Positions 10,393-22,431 of a DNA stretch of 64,000 nucleotides are shown in pieces. This DNA comes from Vermamoeba vermiformis. Its lineage: Eukaryota; Tubulinea; Echinamoebida. A program made the translations under genes and the position numbers. Each line of letters begins with the position of its first letter. Position 1 is the stretch's first letter. The notes under the pieces were generated by a model. That model was not told where the DNA came from. It made no database searches and saw only the letters and a list, made by a program, of their open reading frames with translations. The stretch covers positions 248,001 to 312,000 of the forward strand of contig JBEWZL010000306.1 in the NCBI GenBank assembly GCA_045837725.1, read 5' to 3'.

Positions 10393-12571
10393 TTACATTA
10401 TTCGCCTCGACTCTGCAATCATCTGCATCCTCTTCTGGCTTTCTTTTCTAGCAGTTTGTGCTGTTTCCTTCGAAGGCGGTGGTACGTAGAAATCAGGAGC
10501 ACGAAAAATCATGTCAGGATTGGCTTCCCAATCGTTTGTGTCGAAACACGTGTTGTCGAGTTCTTGGTTGCATGCAGTTTGATTGAACACAGGGTGCAGA
10601 CATTCAAGCAGCTTCTGGCCTTTTTCTTCGTTGGTGAGTGTTTTGTTCAAATTGAAGCTGCTGCGACACACGAACACGCGCTTTCGATCGCTCAGTTGGT
10701 TGAGTACTTGACACGCACCAGCGTTCGTTTCACGGGCATGAATGATGTGCACTGGACCGTGCAAGATGTGCGTCTGTTGATGAGGACGTTCTGGACCCCA
10801 ACCTGACAATACATTAGTACTACTCAAACTCTCAGAAGAAAATGTTTGCAGTCTCGATCTGTTCGCGCGACCGGTGAATCTCTCGTCACTCGTAGTAAAG
10901 GTCACCCACGTGCCAAACCGAATTGACTCCCGTGAGGAAGAGAATCAAAATGGAACGCGGTTGTCTTGAGACTGATGAAGTGTAATGGTGCTTACTTTCT
11001 CCGTCTCCAGGTGCGAATCTCAGTGCATGAGTGCTGCGAGTACGACCAATCGTGACTTCTGCTTTGAGCTTTTGCATCGCTCCGTACAACCTGCCTTGAT
11101 CGTCGCCTTTCATATCAGCGCCGAACTCGTCAAACCACTGTGCCATCAGCTTTCTCGTTCTTTCGTTCCATTTCCATGCGTACACTCCACAGTCAGGGAT
11201 GACCATGTCATGGGGCCAATGTCCTGTAATCGTGAAATCAAACTCGTGTGAGTCCATGAACTCGAAGAACGACTCCATTGAGAGACAGCTCCACGAGTCA
11301 GCATCGACAAATAAGGAAATTCTTGCAGGTGCGAATGACGAGAAGATGACTCGTGTCGTCCATTGACGTTCGTTGTTGAACATAAATTCCTCTTTGATTC
11401 CGACAATACGATCAAAAAATCCATCGGTGTCGACGAAGTTTCGATCAGACGTGAAGAGCATCAATTTGACTTTCCCGCCTTTTGGATGATTTTTTCGGTA
11501 AGTTTTTGCCGAGGCGATTGCTTCTTTGAATGCGTTCTTGAGCTTCTCCGGCTTCGGATTATACGCGAAGAAGTTGATGCTGTATCCGTTCTTTGGAATA
11601 TGCTTCGCGTACTGGATCTGAAGTGCCACGTCATCGCGACTCTTAAAGTTGATCTGAGGAATGAAGCCACTGCAGTACTGCTCCAAACAGTGCGCATCTA
11701 CGAAGGCGTTCGTCTTATTATAGCTATATTGTTTGCTCCATAAAGCCTTCGTTGAACTCTTCGTGAACATTCTGCTGGCCAACCAGGCCGCTTCCCAGAT
11801 GTCGTCGGAACTAAGTTCTCCGAAATGCACAAAATCGCATTGATTTAGCTTTTGGTCGAATGCAAACTCTGCCAATGATTCTTTGATGTCACCATTCGTT
11901 ACGTGGACCTAAAAGTCAAAAAAGGATCAGTTTTCATTAGTTTGCGGTTGCAATTTTGCAGAGCGGAAATATTTGAATTATTAGGTATGAAAATTGAGTT
12001 ATAATAATATGATTAAGCGACAAAATAGTTCCGGAAATGGTAAAGGATGATCCGAAATAAAAGAAAACACAGGCAGGTCACACACATCCCCGGATGCCGG
12101 TGACACAAGTTTTACCTGGTATATGTGGGATTTATGTATATATCAAGCATTGATATGTTAATCTATGTGCTAGATGCGAATTGATGTCACAATTTGTGCG
12201 TAAAAAGAGAAATCAAAATTGTGGCATCCATCCGCATTTCCGTATTTTTAGTTATAACTTACCTCTTTTGATTTCATATCTAAGCCATCGACGGAGCCAA
12301 TAGCGAACACGTTAAATAGCGACTTGTTATTGCTGTTGACGTATTTAATCCATTCATCCACAATTGGTGTCTGGAGTCCAACTAAGCAAATATTGCCGTG
12401 ACTGTTATTAACAAATACATTAAATATCTCTTCTCGCACTAATGCTACGTCAAATGGTGCAGCATCCTCTCGTGGTGGGTCAAACCACGCAAGATAGCGG
12501 TAGTTCACCATAATAGCTATAATACATAACAAAGCCACTACGAAGACTAGCTTCTGCTTCTTTGTGGTCAT
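10393..12571 (-). CDS. Putative type II membrane glycosyltransferase, copy B
   Basis: Minus-strand exons 12571-12263, 11908-10996, 10802-10393; 543 residues. Same plan as copy A: MTTKKQKL cytosolic tail, hydrophobic anchor (VFVVALLCIIAIMV), stem, DxD in SLFVDADSWS, DCGVYAWKW, GDDQGRLYGAM, and the Cys-rich last exon. The catalytic exon is nearly identical to copy A, while the anchor/stem exon has diverged strongly, so either selection differs or the 3' exons were homogenised. The intron between exons 2 and 3 is 193 nt against 59 nt in copy A and holds a fragment of the ESRP-like gene (10882-10932). It is divergent from the alpha-galactosidase gene across 282 bases, so both secretory-pathway carbohydrate genes could share regulatory DNA (inference). 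Confidence 0.8.
10882..10932 (-). pseudogene. Fragment of the ESRP-like gene's last exon inside an intron
   Basis: The reverse complement of 10882-10932 matches 7843-7920, the start of the last ESRP-like exon. The first 27 bases (source 7843-7869) are identical. The next 27 bases (7870-7896) are missing, with CGTGG at both edges of the gap. The following 24 bases (7897-7920) agree at 21 positions. The sequence just upstream also resembles the source intron end. It lies in intron 2 of glycosyltransferase copy B and is absent from the matching 59-nt intron of copy A. Confidence 0.8.
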
Positions 12572-12853
12572 TATACACCGCGTTCAAAACTGAATCATGT
12601 CCGGTTTTGTTCCCTGTCAAAAGTATTGCACGAGTTTAGCGGTCTCGGTCTACCCGATTTAGGAATTATAATGCAAACTAGTAGTATTCATAGTGTCGAC
12701 CTCTGTATTGCATATCGCATAAGCAAGATTTTGTGATAGATTGTGACAGTGCGGGTGTAACATTGCGAAGGCAGCTACTGCAATTGTTAAAATTGCGGAA
12801 AGTTGTGTTTTTGAGTTTGATCTTTATCTTTATGGTACCAACAACGCTACTTA

Positions 12854-15122
12854 ATGAATTATAAGGTGTTATTTATATCGCTAGTCGCTTATCTGTCCTT
12901 GGCGTCAGCCCTCAATAACGGATTAGGCCTTACCCCTCAGATGGGTTGGAATAGGTAATTATGCACTCAACTCACTTAATAACAAATAACTTTTAATCAT
13001 GCGCGCACAAATGTATCTCACACTGAGATTATTGCACCGTGTTCCTGAAAACAAAAAATCGAAGGCGCAATTTTGCAATAATGTATTACATATGCGCGAA
13101 AATAATACAGAAAAATTATTATAAGCTAAATCGCAATTATTTTTGACCAAATCGAATTTTTTGACACTGATCAGAAAACTAACTTGTGAAATCAAATTGC
13201 AGCTGGAACGCATACTTCTGCGATGTTAATGAAGCTAAAATTAAACAAGCCATCGATGCTATGGTAATATTTGGTCTTCGCGAGTACGGCTACGAATACG
13301 TGAACAGTAAGTCAACTTTTCAACGTTACCCAAGTAGTTTAACTTATACATCTGAATATTAATATTTATAATTAATTTCGTCGAATTGAATTTCAAGCAG
13401 CTTTAATAATAAATTGCACCTTAGTTGACGACTGTTGGGCCGTGGGACGAGACAAAAATGGAGTATTAATCGCTGATAATGTTACTTTTCCTTCGGGTAT
13501 TGCTCATTTGGCTGACTATGGTACGTATTAATAATATGATACAAAAATTGTTGAAGTTGCCTCCCGATCCATTTCGTTCGCGAAGTGGTACATCTCGATA
13601 GATTTCCCGCCATAATACGCTTCGTCGATTTATTTATCTATTTTATATTGTCATTGGGTCTATCTATACAAGTATATAATATAGAGTCATTAGACTGTTA
13701 TATTTCAGTATGGCAATGGTCGAGATCTACCGCATCGCGTTGAAACAATTTGTTAACTTTAAGACTTTAGCGCATGCCCGTGGATTCAAGTTTGGTATCT
13801 ATTCTGACAGCGGGTACTACACTTGTGCTGGTCGTCCTGGTTCGTACGGCTACGAAGAGATCGATGCCAAGACTTGGGCCGATTGGGGCGTGGATTACTT
13901 GAAGTACGACAACTGCAACGCTAACTCGAGCATTCCTGGCATTCAAACGAGGTACAGTGCTCGCCAGTGACTGCATGTTGTGCGTACTAATGAGCCGTAC
14001 AGATATGAAAGAATGCGTGACGCGCTGGCTAAAGTTGATCAACCGATTTATTACTCAATGTGCGAGTGGGGCAAAGAAAACCCGTGGACTTGGGGCGCGG
14101 TAAGTCCTTATTTAGTTATTTGATTGTCCTACTGACCCACGTGACTTGCACGGTCAAAAACAACGTGTCAAAGTGTCACATGTCGACACGACACCTACAC
14201 GCATTAACTCGTTGATGTGCCTTGGAGTTGCGAGCTAACTACCTATCGTTTAGCAAGTTGGCAACAGCTGGCGCATATCGAGCGATGTCAGCGACAACTA
14301 TCCGTCAGTGGTGCAAATCATCGACATGTCTGTCGGTGTGTCCCGAGTAAGTACTTGCATTTCGAATCTTTTGCTGTTGATAAAAAAACTGTTTTTTTGC
14401 GTGGTTGATTAGTGTATCTAATTAATTGGATTACAGTTTGCAGGTCCTGGTGGTTGGAACGACATCGATATGCTCGAAGTAGGCAACGGTGGCATGACAA
14501 TGATGGAATATCAACTGCACTTCTCGTTCTGGTGCTTGTTGAAGGCTCCTTTAATCCTCGGGTTTGACATGTACACGAAGATGACGCCTGAGTACTTGAA
14601 CTTGATCACCAACACCGAGCTACTCGCCATTAATCAAGATAAGCTTGGCGTACAAGTGAGTGTTTGCAGCATACATGACGAGATCGGATCTAACTCCGGT
14701 GTGTAGGCTGATTTGATTTGGCAAGTTGGTCCGACGCAGATCTGGGCCGGACCGTTGGCCGATGGTGGTCGAGCGTTCATAATCTTCGAGAGGTATTCGG
14801 ACTCCTCTTGTCGCGTTCAATTAATTGATATTAATTAATGCTGCATGTAGGAAATACGAAGGAGTTGTCACCATAGACTTCCCTATGATTGGATATGATA
14901 ACAGTACCACAGTGGTTGTTCGTGACATATTGAATGGTGTGAATATTGGTACTTTTACTGGAAAGTAAGTAGCTCATAGAGAGTCATATGTGTTCGTGCA
15001 AATGGCTAACGTTGTTTTAATTGCAAAGATTTTCAACGAATATGCCTCATCAGGGAGATAATCTGGGCTGGTTAAACTTTGGATTTTTTGTTGGTCGAAT
15101 GACACCTGTCAAACCGAAGTAA
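12854..15122 (+). CDS. Alpha-galactosidase, GH27
   Basis: Exons 12854-12954, 13203-13306, 13425-13520, 13771-13951, 14003-14099, 14254-14346, 14437-14655, 14707-14792, 14851-14964, 15029-15122; 394 residues. A signal peptide ([15 protein letters not shown]) leads directly into the conserved [18 protein letters not shown] start. Further GH27 landmarks are [35 protein letters not shown] and [10 protein letters not shown] (nucleophile Asp in KYDN), then [13 protein letters not shown] (acid/base Asp region) and [15 protein letters not shown]. The enzyme hydrolyses terminal alpha-galactose from glycans and glycolipids in the lysosome or outside the cell. The acceptor at 13770 was chosen over an open frame from 13710 because it restores the canonical LADY-x-HxRG(F/L)KFG block and the phase. 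Confidence 0.95.
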
Positions 15123-15437
15123 GTCCCTTGCCTATTATACGATCAAAACTCTTTTTTGACCTTTTGAATTCGTTAGTCCTGACCACCTCAAATGGAGACC
15201 ATGGCACAAAAACTGTTGGAATTAAATTTGTATGGCTCGGTCGCAACGACTTTTCATTAGTAATTGTTGCGATAATAAGACCTGTATAGTATAAATGCAC
15301 TGTTTAGTCTTCTACAGTTAGATCCAAGGTATTTTCAAGATGATTTTTATATGCAAAAAGGTAGTATTACAAGGTGGGTATAATATATACTGTACTAAGA
15401 GGACCAGCGAAGTTCAGCGATTGATTTTCAGTGAAAA
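15123..15437. other. Convergent 3' spacer
   Basis: 315 bases between the stops of the alpha-galactosidase (+) and RasGEF (-) genes. AT-rich 3' flanks only; I see nothing else in it. Confidence 0.5.
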
Positions 15438-18400
15438 TTAAATGTCGGTCGGAGTATTTGCAGATTTTCCTTTTCTGGCCTCGCAGACCAACGACTGTTT
15501 CCACAACAAAGTCTCGTTTAAAGTTTCAGCGCTCTCCAAGTACTTGATCATCGTAGTGTCTTTTTCAATAGCGTACGATGTATTCTGCCATTTAATAATC
15601 TCTGCAACGACGTGCGCTAGTTTTCTTCGCTTGTCAAAGTTGATCAGATCCTTGCGGTTCAATTTTTTGCCAAAATCGTTTTCATTGCCGTCTTCAATGT
15701 ACGTTAATGTACGCAAAGATAAGCCTAAATAAGGAAATTAATATCGGAATAAAAAATCAACGGCAAGATCCGGATGCCGACTTACCCAAATAAGGAATAG
15801 CGGGTGAGTTAGAAATGCTCTTAATAGCATTACGATATTCTTGGAAATTAGATTCAGAGTCAAATAGCCTGACTAAGTCTTGGAAAGTGGTCCAAAGCTT
15901 CGGCTTGGCTTCGATCTTCTTCCAAGTTTCTTTGAGTCGATCAACGGATGTCGTTTGAAGACCAGAAACGAATGCCATAGCGGTCTCAAAGTTATTTAAT
16001 TCGCGACAGTGCTAAAAATAGAACATTAGTAAGCATAAAAGCGAAGTTTTCGGAGACACATCCGAACGGATGCGGATCTTACCTGAGCAACGAGGACGAG
16101 TTTCTTAACGACTTTAACTCGCTGTTTAAGTGATTCTTGCTTAACAATCTCGGTGGCTACCCAAGTACTAACTTGATTGAAGCGTTGAATCATTTGCCAG
16201 ATGTTTGGCGCCTTTTCATTGGCGTACTCTTCGCCCTTTGACCAGCCCTTGCCAAAGCATTCTGACGGCTTAATTTTCTTAAATAACTCGTGGGTCCACA
16301 TAGTCTAACAAAAATATTAGCACTAATTCGAAAACTGATGTCATCATACAGCAAAAAATTCGCGTAAAGTAACGCGGATCCAGCAAAAAAAAATTCGAAT
16401 TTTTTTGTTGGGAATAACAAAAATAGCTTAAAATATTACTGTACATGTATAATAATACATATATTATTATTATACTTACGAGTTGCTTAGCGACTTCTTT
16501 CTCGTTCCATTCCATAAATTCAGGCATAGATCCCGGTTTGTTACCCTTGCTATTGATGGGCTTGGTTGGAGAGAAGACCATCTCAGCTGAAGGTATAGTA
16601 AGGTCTTTCTATATATACAAAATACGAGTTAAAACAAATTCATACTAAGCCAGATCTAGATCCGATCAAGTACCTTTCCATCTAAAATGTCCAGTGCGTC
16701 TTGAGCAATAGGCGACCTTGTGTCCTCGAATGCAGCGCTAATGAAATTTCGAACTTTTTCGAAGAAGGGCACGTTGTTGAATTTAATAAAGTCCTGCGGG
16801 CACTTGACTATCCACATCCGTATCAAATTCAAAATTCTGAGCAACAATAATGATAAGAATATTATTGATGAATATATGTGCGTACCTTCGTCTACTGTAT
16901 TTGCTCTTCCTTTTCGGGGGTGCAGGCGAAGATGTGGCGCTGTCGGTAGAACTGTCCATAGTTTCTAATGCACTTCTAGCGCTACTACTATTATCTTTCT
17001 CTTCAGGCGCTGACTTGTACTATATATATGCTATTAGATATATTTTATTACATATTTAAGGCCTACGTACCTTTTCTATTAGCAGATCGACGAGCAGATC
17101 GGAAGTCATAAATGTTTGGTGCGTCAAAATAAAGCTTTCGACGTAATCAAAATCTATATATAGTGTTAGTATCGATATATACCAATATTTGAGTCCTTAC
17201 CTGTAATATCCTTCTTGGCAAATGCATTTACTAGTTCGACGATGGATCCGCCTTTGACGATCTTCTTGTCGCCCTCAACTTCGGTAACTAAGTCTCTGAC
17301 TCGCCTCTTAGAAGAGCTACGCTTAATCTTTCCATCGCTCAAATGGCCGCTCTTGCTTCGCTTTAAGGTCGATCTTTTTTTCTTCTTCGAATTGTTGAAA
17401 GATCCGCTACGTGAGAGTGATTTAGTGCTTCGTTTCTTCTTAATGCCCTTCTCTTGCATGAGTTCTCCTAATTGCTCAGTTAACTTCTTTAATTCTCCTT
17501 CCTGAAACAAAACTAGAATTAGCAAATCCGCGCGAAGCATAAATTAAGTCGAACTATCGAGATAGAACTATCAAATAGTGTATAGTGTATAATGTACCTT
17601 CTCAGCGATTTTCGATTTAGTATCTTCGATGGCATTTTGGTCTCCTTCAAGATCCGACAACGGAATTTTTAAGTCATTTATTAACGCATTGAGCTTTTCA
17701 GCCTCGTCCTGGTAATAATAGAGTTATATTAATACAGCTATTACGCGAAAAAACGATCGATTTGTCGCAAGGTCCAGATTTACAGTCCAGAACTGCCGCT
17801 TTGATTCATTTCGATAAACAACTCTAAATTAAGCTAAATTGACTTACTTGTAATGACGTAATCTTTTCTTGAAGCATTTGAAGTTTTTCGGGGTCTTGTT
17901 CACCTTCAGCGGCCGCGAGATCGATATCAGGAAGATTTCCATCGTCACTGACCACAGATTCTCTTCGTCCTTCTTCGACATTGCTGCTAGCATTCGACGA
18001 GTTATCGTCAACGAGCTCAATATCTAAATTTATAAGGATTAATTTCCTAAAGTTAAGAACGAAATTTTAAATATTGAAACAGATCGCCTTTACGGAGTCG
18101 CCGGAGCGATTCCGCGGGACTATAAATCGTGCATATATTTGTATTACGTCGCTAAATAGACATATAAGGTAAGCTTATCGGATCTGTAGCACATGAATTC
18201 ACAGATCCGCTTTAGCGGTAGAAAATCTTAACTTACCTTCAGCTGAAGAGTCGTCGTCGCTCAAACTGCCACCCTCTGAGCCAGGATTGGCTAATACTGG
18301 TTCTGATGTCGAGTTCTTCAGCGAGTATTCGCCCAGGACAAGCTGATCGTTTTTGTCTTTTCTGTTTATGATCGGTGAATCCATTGGGCTGCCCATAGAC

Positions 18401-19360
18401 TTGACGCGAATGAGCTTCTTAAGGCGCGGTGAGTCTGAACTGAGCGTCTTGCGTGCAGTTGCAGGTGAGTCTTCCTTTTCATTGGTTGGCGTGCCTGGCA
18501 GAGATGAGGTACCTAAATTTGCGCAGAACAAATGATTAATATCAGAATTATAACAGTGACATAGAATAGCATATGGTAAGCAATTTTGCATATAGACATG
18601 TGGAATTACAAATTTTTGAGGTATTTTAAGATTTTTGTGAAGGAAAGATAGCGCAGAAATTTGCGAGTGATTCTGTTTGCAACGACATGGTTATATTATA
18701 AGCACGTATATTCAAATATATCTAATGTGTAATTATCAGAATTCGCTCAAAATTGCGGGAGGTCGTTTTTCCGCCAGATGTGAGGTAAGTTGGAAATTAT
18801 TGTTATTAATGCTAAATATCTCGTGCATTAATTATATAATATTCAAATTTATGCTTACCGAAATCATTTTCATCTTCAGGTACTCGATGTGGCGAGGTGA
18901 GAGTTTTATTTGCTTGTGCTGCCGATTTTATCTTCTTGTCGAACATAGGACTGCTGACTATATTAGGAATAATAGGCACTCCATTTCTAGTTGATGTCGG
19001 TGAAGGACCACCGCTGCCTGTCAAATCTCGTTTGCCTATTGTCGGCGTTTGGGCGGTGCGTGAACCCTTTCTAATCGGCTCTTTATCGTCTTCATCGTCC
19101 TTATTTAATTTTTTGTCCTTTTTATCTTTGCCAGGCGGTGCTGGGGGACTAGAAGCAGGCCCCAAGCCAAACTTCGGTTTTGCACCAAGCACTTGCTCGA
19201 TCAATTTAACTCTGTCTGTAATTTGCCCTGAAGGCATGGATTTAGGTCCATGGTCTTGCTCTCGAGGCGACAATGAAGTTGGTGAAGTCGGTTGCTTTGC
19301 TTTTTCATTCCAAAATGAAAATGAATCTCGTGGTTTGACTTCATCTGTCGTGTCAGCCAT
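15438..19360 (-). CDS. Ras guanine-nucleotide exchange factor (RasGEF_N plus CDC25 catalytic domain)
   Basis: Minus-strand exons 19360-18859, 18512-18237, 18023-17848, 17708-17598, 17501-17201, 17153-17071, 17019-16886, 16836-16674, 16608-16480, 16304-16083, 16011-15786, 15724-15438; 869 residues. The N-terminal third is low complexity (Ser/Pro/Lys) with phosphorylation-type sites, followed by coiled coil (DPEKLQMLQEKITSLQ). RasGEF_N begins at DFDYVESFILTHQTFMTS. The CDC25 domain shows MWTHELFKKIKPSEC, FNQVSTWVATEIV, NFETAMAFVSGLQTTSVDRL and the hallmark IPYLGLSLRTLTYIEDGN. The protein should catalyse GDP/GTP exchange on Ras-family GTPases at membranes. Start chosen at MADTTDEVK; the frame stays open upstream to 19606 with other Met codons (for example MSNFYGPT), so the N-terminus is uncertain. 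Confidence 0.92.
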
Positions 19361-19783
19361 TCCGCTCGACTGAATATATTCAAAAACAGATTGTGGTTCC
19401 GTTTTGGGAGATTGAAAAAAAAAATAATTGGTCTTGTTGAATAAATAAGGAAGTGGTGGATTAAAAGAAAGCTCTACGGTTGGTCCGTAGAAATTTGACA
19501 TTTCTGACACGAGCAAGTAATCTCCCTCAATCTTGGAGTTTATTCTTCCAAATGACGTGATCAAACCATTAATGAAAGACAAGGAACGTTTGCTGTCAAT
19601 AATCAAGTTATTTTTGTGACGGAATTAAATGGGACCCAAATCCGAAATTGAATACGACTCAATGTCTCGTTTGTAAACAAAGAAGGGCTCATAAATCACG
19701 AAGAAATATAGTTGTCTCGGTAATTGTGGTCGGAGGACAAATTGTCCAATAATATGTCCCATCCATTTTAGTTAAAAATCGAA
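19361..19783. other. Divergent promoter region (RasGEF / VMA21-like)
   Basis: 423 bases between the chosen RasGEF start (-) and the VMA21-like start (+). Part of it (up to 19606) stays open in the RasGEF frame and could be additional N-terminal coding sequence. No recognised promoter element. Confidence 0.5.
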
Positions 19784-20256
19784 ATGCAGCGCCAGAACAA
19801 AGGAAATAATTCGAATAACAACGGAGGCAATCCTCAAAAGGACAAGTCCGAGCAAAAGAAAGAAAATGCGCCAAAGCCAGTTCTGCGACCTCCTCCGTCA
19901 CTTTTACAGTACGATCAATAACTTTCTTGGTCTCGCTTACCTTGCTTTACAGGGACCAAAAGAACAAAGCCGTGTTAGGAAAATTGTTGTATTTTTCGTT
20001 TATGATGTTTACGTTGCCGTTTTTGGCTTACTACATTGGCACGAGGCTAGACTGTATCCGAAAAATATTATTTAAAACTTACAAAATTATCCAGACGATT
20101 ATATGTTACGTATTCCTTAACTATATAATAGCATACCTCCCGATCACGATAAATGAACAATTTCGCACGATCTGGGGAGCAGGAGCAGCCGTGCTGACAG
20201 TAAATCTCGTCATTGCAGCCTACGTGGTAGTAGCTTTCCGAGAAAAGGACGATTAA
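19784..20256 (+). CDS. VMA21-like V-ATPase assembly integral membrane protein
   Basis: Exons 19784-19908, 19953-20053, 20132-20256; 116 residues. A hydrophilic Asn/Lys-rich N-terminus precedes two membrane segments, LLYFSFMMFTLPFLAYYIG and WGAGAAVLTVNLVIAAYVVV, and a charged end AFREKDD. Size, two-helix hairpin, the (K/A)LL.F...M..LP pattern and the acidic C-terminus fit VMA21, the ER chaperone for assembly of the V-ATPase Vo sector. The 78-nt intron 20054-20131 is stop-free and a multiple of three, so an unspliced form would be translatable. I prefer the spliced form because the loop between helices then has normal length. Confidence 0.75.
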
Positions 20257-20523
20257 AATATGATTGTTAAATAAAATAATTAATAAATACGATACGCATT
20301 AATTAAGGAGGCACTATTGGTCCCCGATCGAGATGCTGCAAGTGCAGAGTCGACACAGAGAGTGAGCCTCTTAGCAACTCATCAAGGGTGGGCACGATAA
20401 GGTGATGCTCTTTGAGATGTTCATTCTCAACAACCTGGTACGAACAGCACGTGCTTCCGATCAGCCAACCATTTTTCCTGTCGATCGCTCATTTTTTCGT
20501 GTCCTTGTAAATATATCACAACA

Positions 20524-22226
20524 ATGCTTCGAGTCTTAGTATCCAAGACTGCTAATATTGGCAAGAGCACCTTCGTGGTCTCAAGCCCTTCGTCACAGAT
20601 CTATTTGCAAAGCAGATCGCTGTGGGGCGAGAAGAAACAAAAAAAGCCCAAAATTATTTATCAATCTCCTTCTGGATTCAAGACTACAGTAGCCACACAA
20701 GTTTACAGATCAAAACTGCCGCTCAAGGAAGAATATGAATATGCATGGATTCCTGAAAAGCATCTCGCCCCGAAAGGAGTCAAAAACGGCGCAGCCTTTT
20801 TTAGTGCCGATGCAATTACCACCATTCATTTTACTGGCAAATCTACAAATCGTCTAAATAATTTGTCGCGAGTGTAAGTTCATTACCAATTTTATTCAAT
20901 ATAATAATTTCTAGCCGAAGGATTAATTTATTATCGTCAATATTATTTATCCTATTATGACTGGAGCATCGAGCCAAATTTTAAATATTTTTTGACGTGA
21001 TAAAACGAAATAATCAGATGACTGACATTGGATTGACCTTCTGTTGCTTACTATAGATGGGAGAGGATTGAAATGAAGAAAAACTTTATCCCCAAATCAT
21101 CATTTGTTAAAGCAACACCCGTTGGCCCTTTCCACATTGGTATTTTTGGTTACAGAAAGAGACTCCTCCGCGATATCTCGTACTTCCACCTCGTCGATTT
21201 AAGTAAGCAATTTATATGATAATAGGTTAATAGTACATGTACCAATGGTTTATATTACTTGCCTAGGTTTCTCTGGTTATGAAAAGCGGATGCGACCACC
21301 CCTTGGTTTGCGAGACTACGAAGTGCTCTCATCAAAGGGCAACGTGTTTATAGTACCAGACCCTTCTAAAGGCTATCCTTCTAAGAACCCTGAGTCCCCT
21401 TTCTGCGTTATTGGATACAATTGGGGTAAGTAAACTTTAGCCCATTACCCACGTGCGCACCGACTTCGAAGCCCCTGAGCTAACACTTTCTCGCAGCGGA
21501 TAATCAATGGAACTACGTCAACATTACTGGAGAGCTGCCTAAACGAGTACCAGTCACCTTTTCAGCTTGTATGAATGACAAAGAGAACATGATGTACTTC
21601 GCACTCGGCTACCATGACGAAGGCACTACAGTGTGGGAATTAGACTTGAGTACGTCTATAGAGCTATAGCACGTGGTTTCTAACGCGTTGTTTTTCAGGC
21701 ACATATGTAATGAAAAGATTGCCCGCTCCAATCAACCCTCGCACGATGATTGGTTCAACCATCACGTTCCAAGCCAACCGTCTTGTTAAGATCGGTGGAT
21801 ACACTAAGCGCGCTTCTATTGGAGAGCACTGGACTACAGACGTCGAAGTTTATGACTTAGGTATGTTTAGCGGCCAGATTTTGAACCGTTAAATTGGTCA
21901 CTTACAATTGCGGATCTGCAACAGAATCCCAACAGTGGTACTTCCCAAGAGTGAATCAAGCAGGCCCTATTGTTGCCTTCCATAAAGCCCGAGTCCTCCG
22001 TAGCAATATTTATGTTATTGGAGGTGAAGTCAACCGTGATGATATGCGTCAAGTGTGGAGATTGCGTCGTATCGATACATTCGGTGTACCTGAAGAACTC
22101 TTGAAGCTCGATGACGACATTGAACCTATCGTGGAAGAAGCCCCTCCTAAGAAGGAAGCCAAGGACGACGAAGAGAAGGCTAAGACTAAGAATCGTAAAG
22201 AAAAGAAAGAAGACGACGAAGAATAA
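20524..22226 (+). CDS. Beta-propeller (kelch-like) protein with probable mitochondrial leader
   Basis: Exons 20524-20873, 21057-21202, 21267-21425, 21497-21649, 21699-21860, 21925-22226; 423 residues. The N-terminus (MLRVLVSKTANIGKSTFVVS, later QSRSLWG) is basic, Ser-rich and without acidic residues, like a mitochondrial targeting peptide. The body has regularly spaced blade-like blocks: WNYVNITGELPKRVP, TVWELDLSTYVMKRLP, VKIGGYTKR, VEVYDLESQQWYFPRV, IYVIGGEVNRDD. These resemble kelch blades (GG turns and a W/Y about ten residues before the next block) but are degenerate. The C-terminal 45 residues are almost all Lys/Glu/Asp. No catalytic motif, so the function is unknown. Confidence 0.7.
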
Positions 22227-22431
22227 AATAAACTCAGTCTTTATCGCGATCTGGCTGTACAATGACCTAAATGTTGATGATCTTACTAAATTGGATGGCA
22301 CTTGAAGTACGTCGCCTTATTGGCCTATTCCTCAGAATCACCACGTGATTACGAGTTCTTAGCTGTTCAAAAACTTGATAATTTTTTTATTTCATTTACT
22401 TTCACCACTAGACGACGTATTCAACTTGAAA

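Noticed and set aside
10177-10806. Long plus-strand frame (209 codons)
   Set aside because: Antisense to the last exon of glycosyltransferase copy B; its second half is a shadow of the conserved minus-strand coding sequence.
13710-13770. Upstream extension of alpha-galactosidase exon 4 starting at the ATG at 13710
   Set aside because: The phase does not fit the preceding exon, and it would insert about 20 foreign residues into the conserved [12 protein letters not shown] block.
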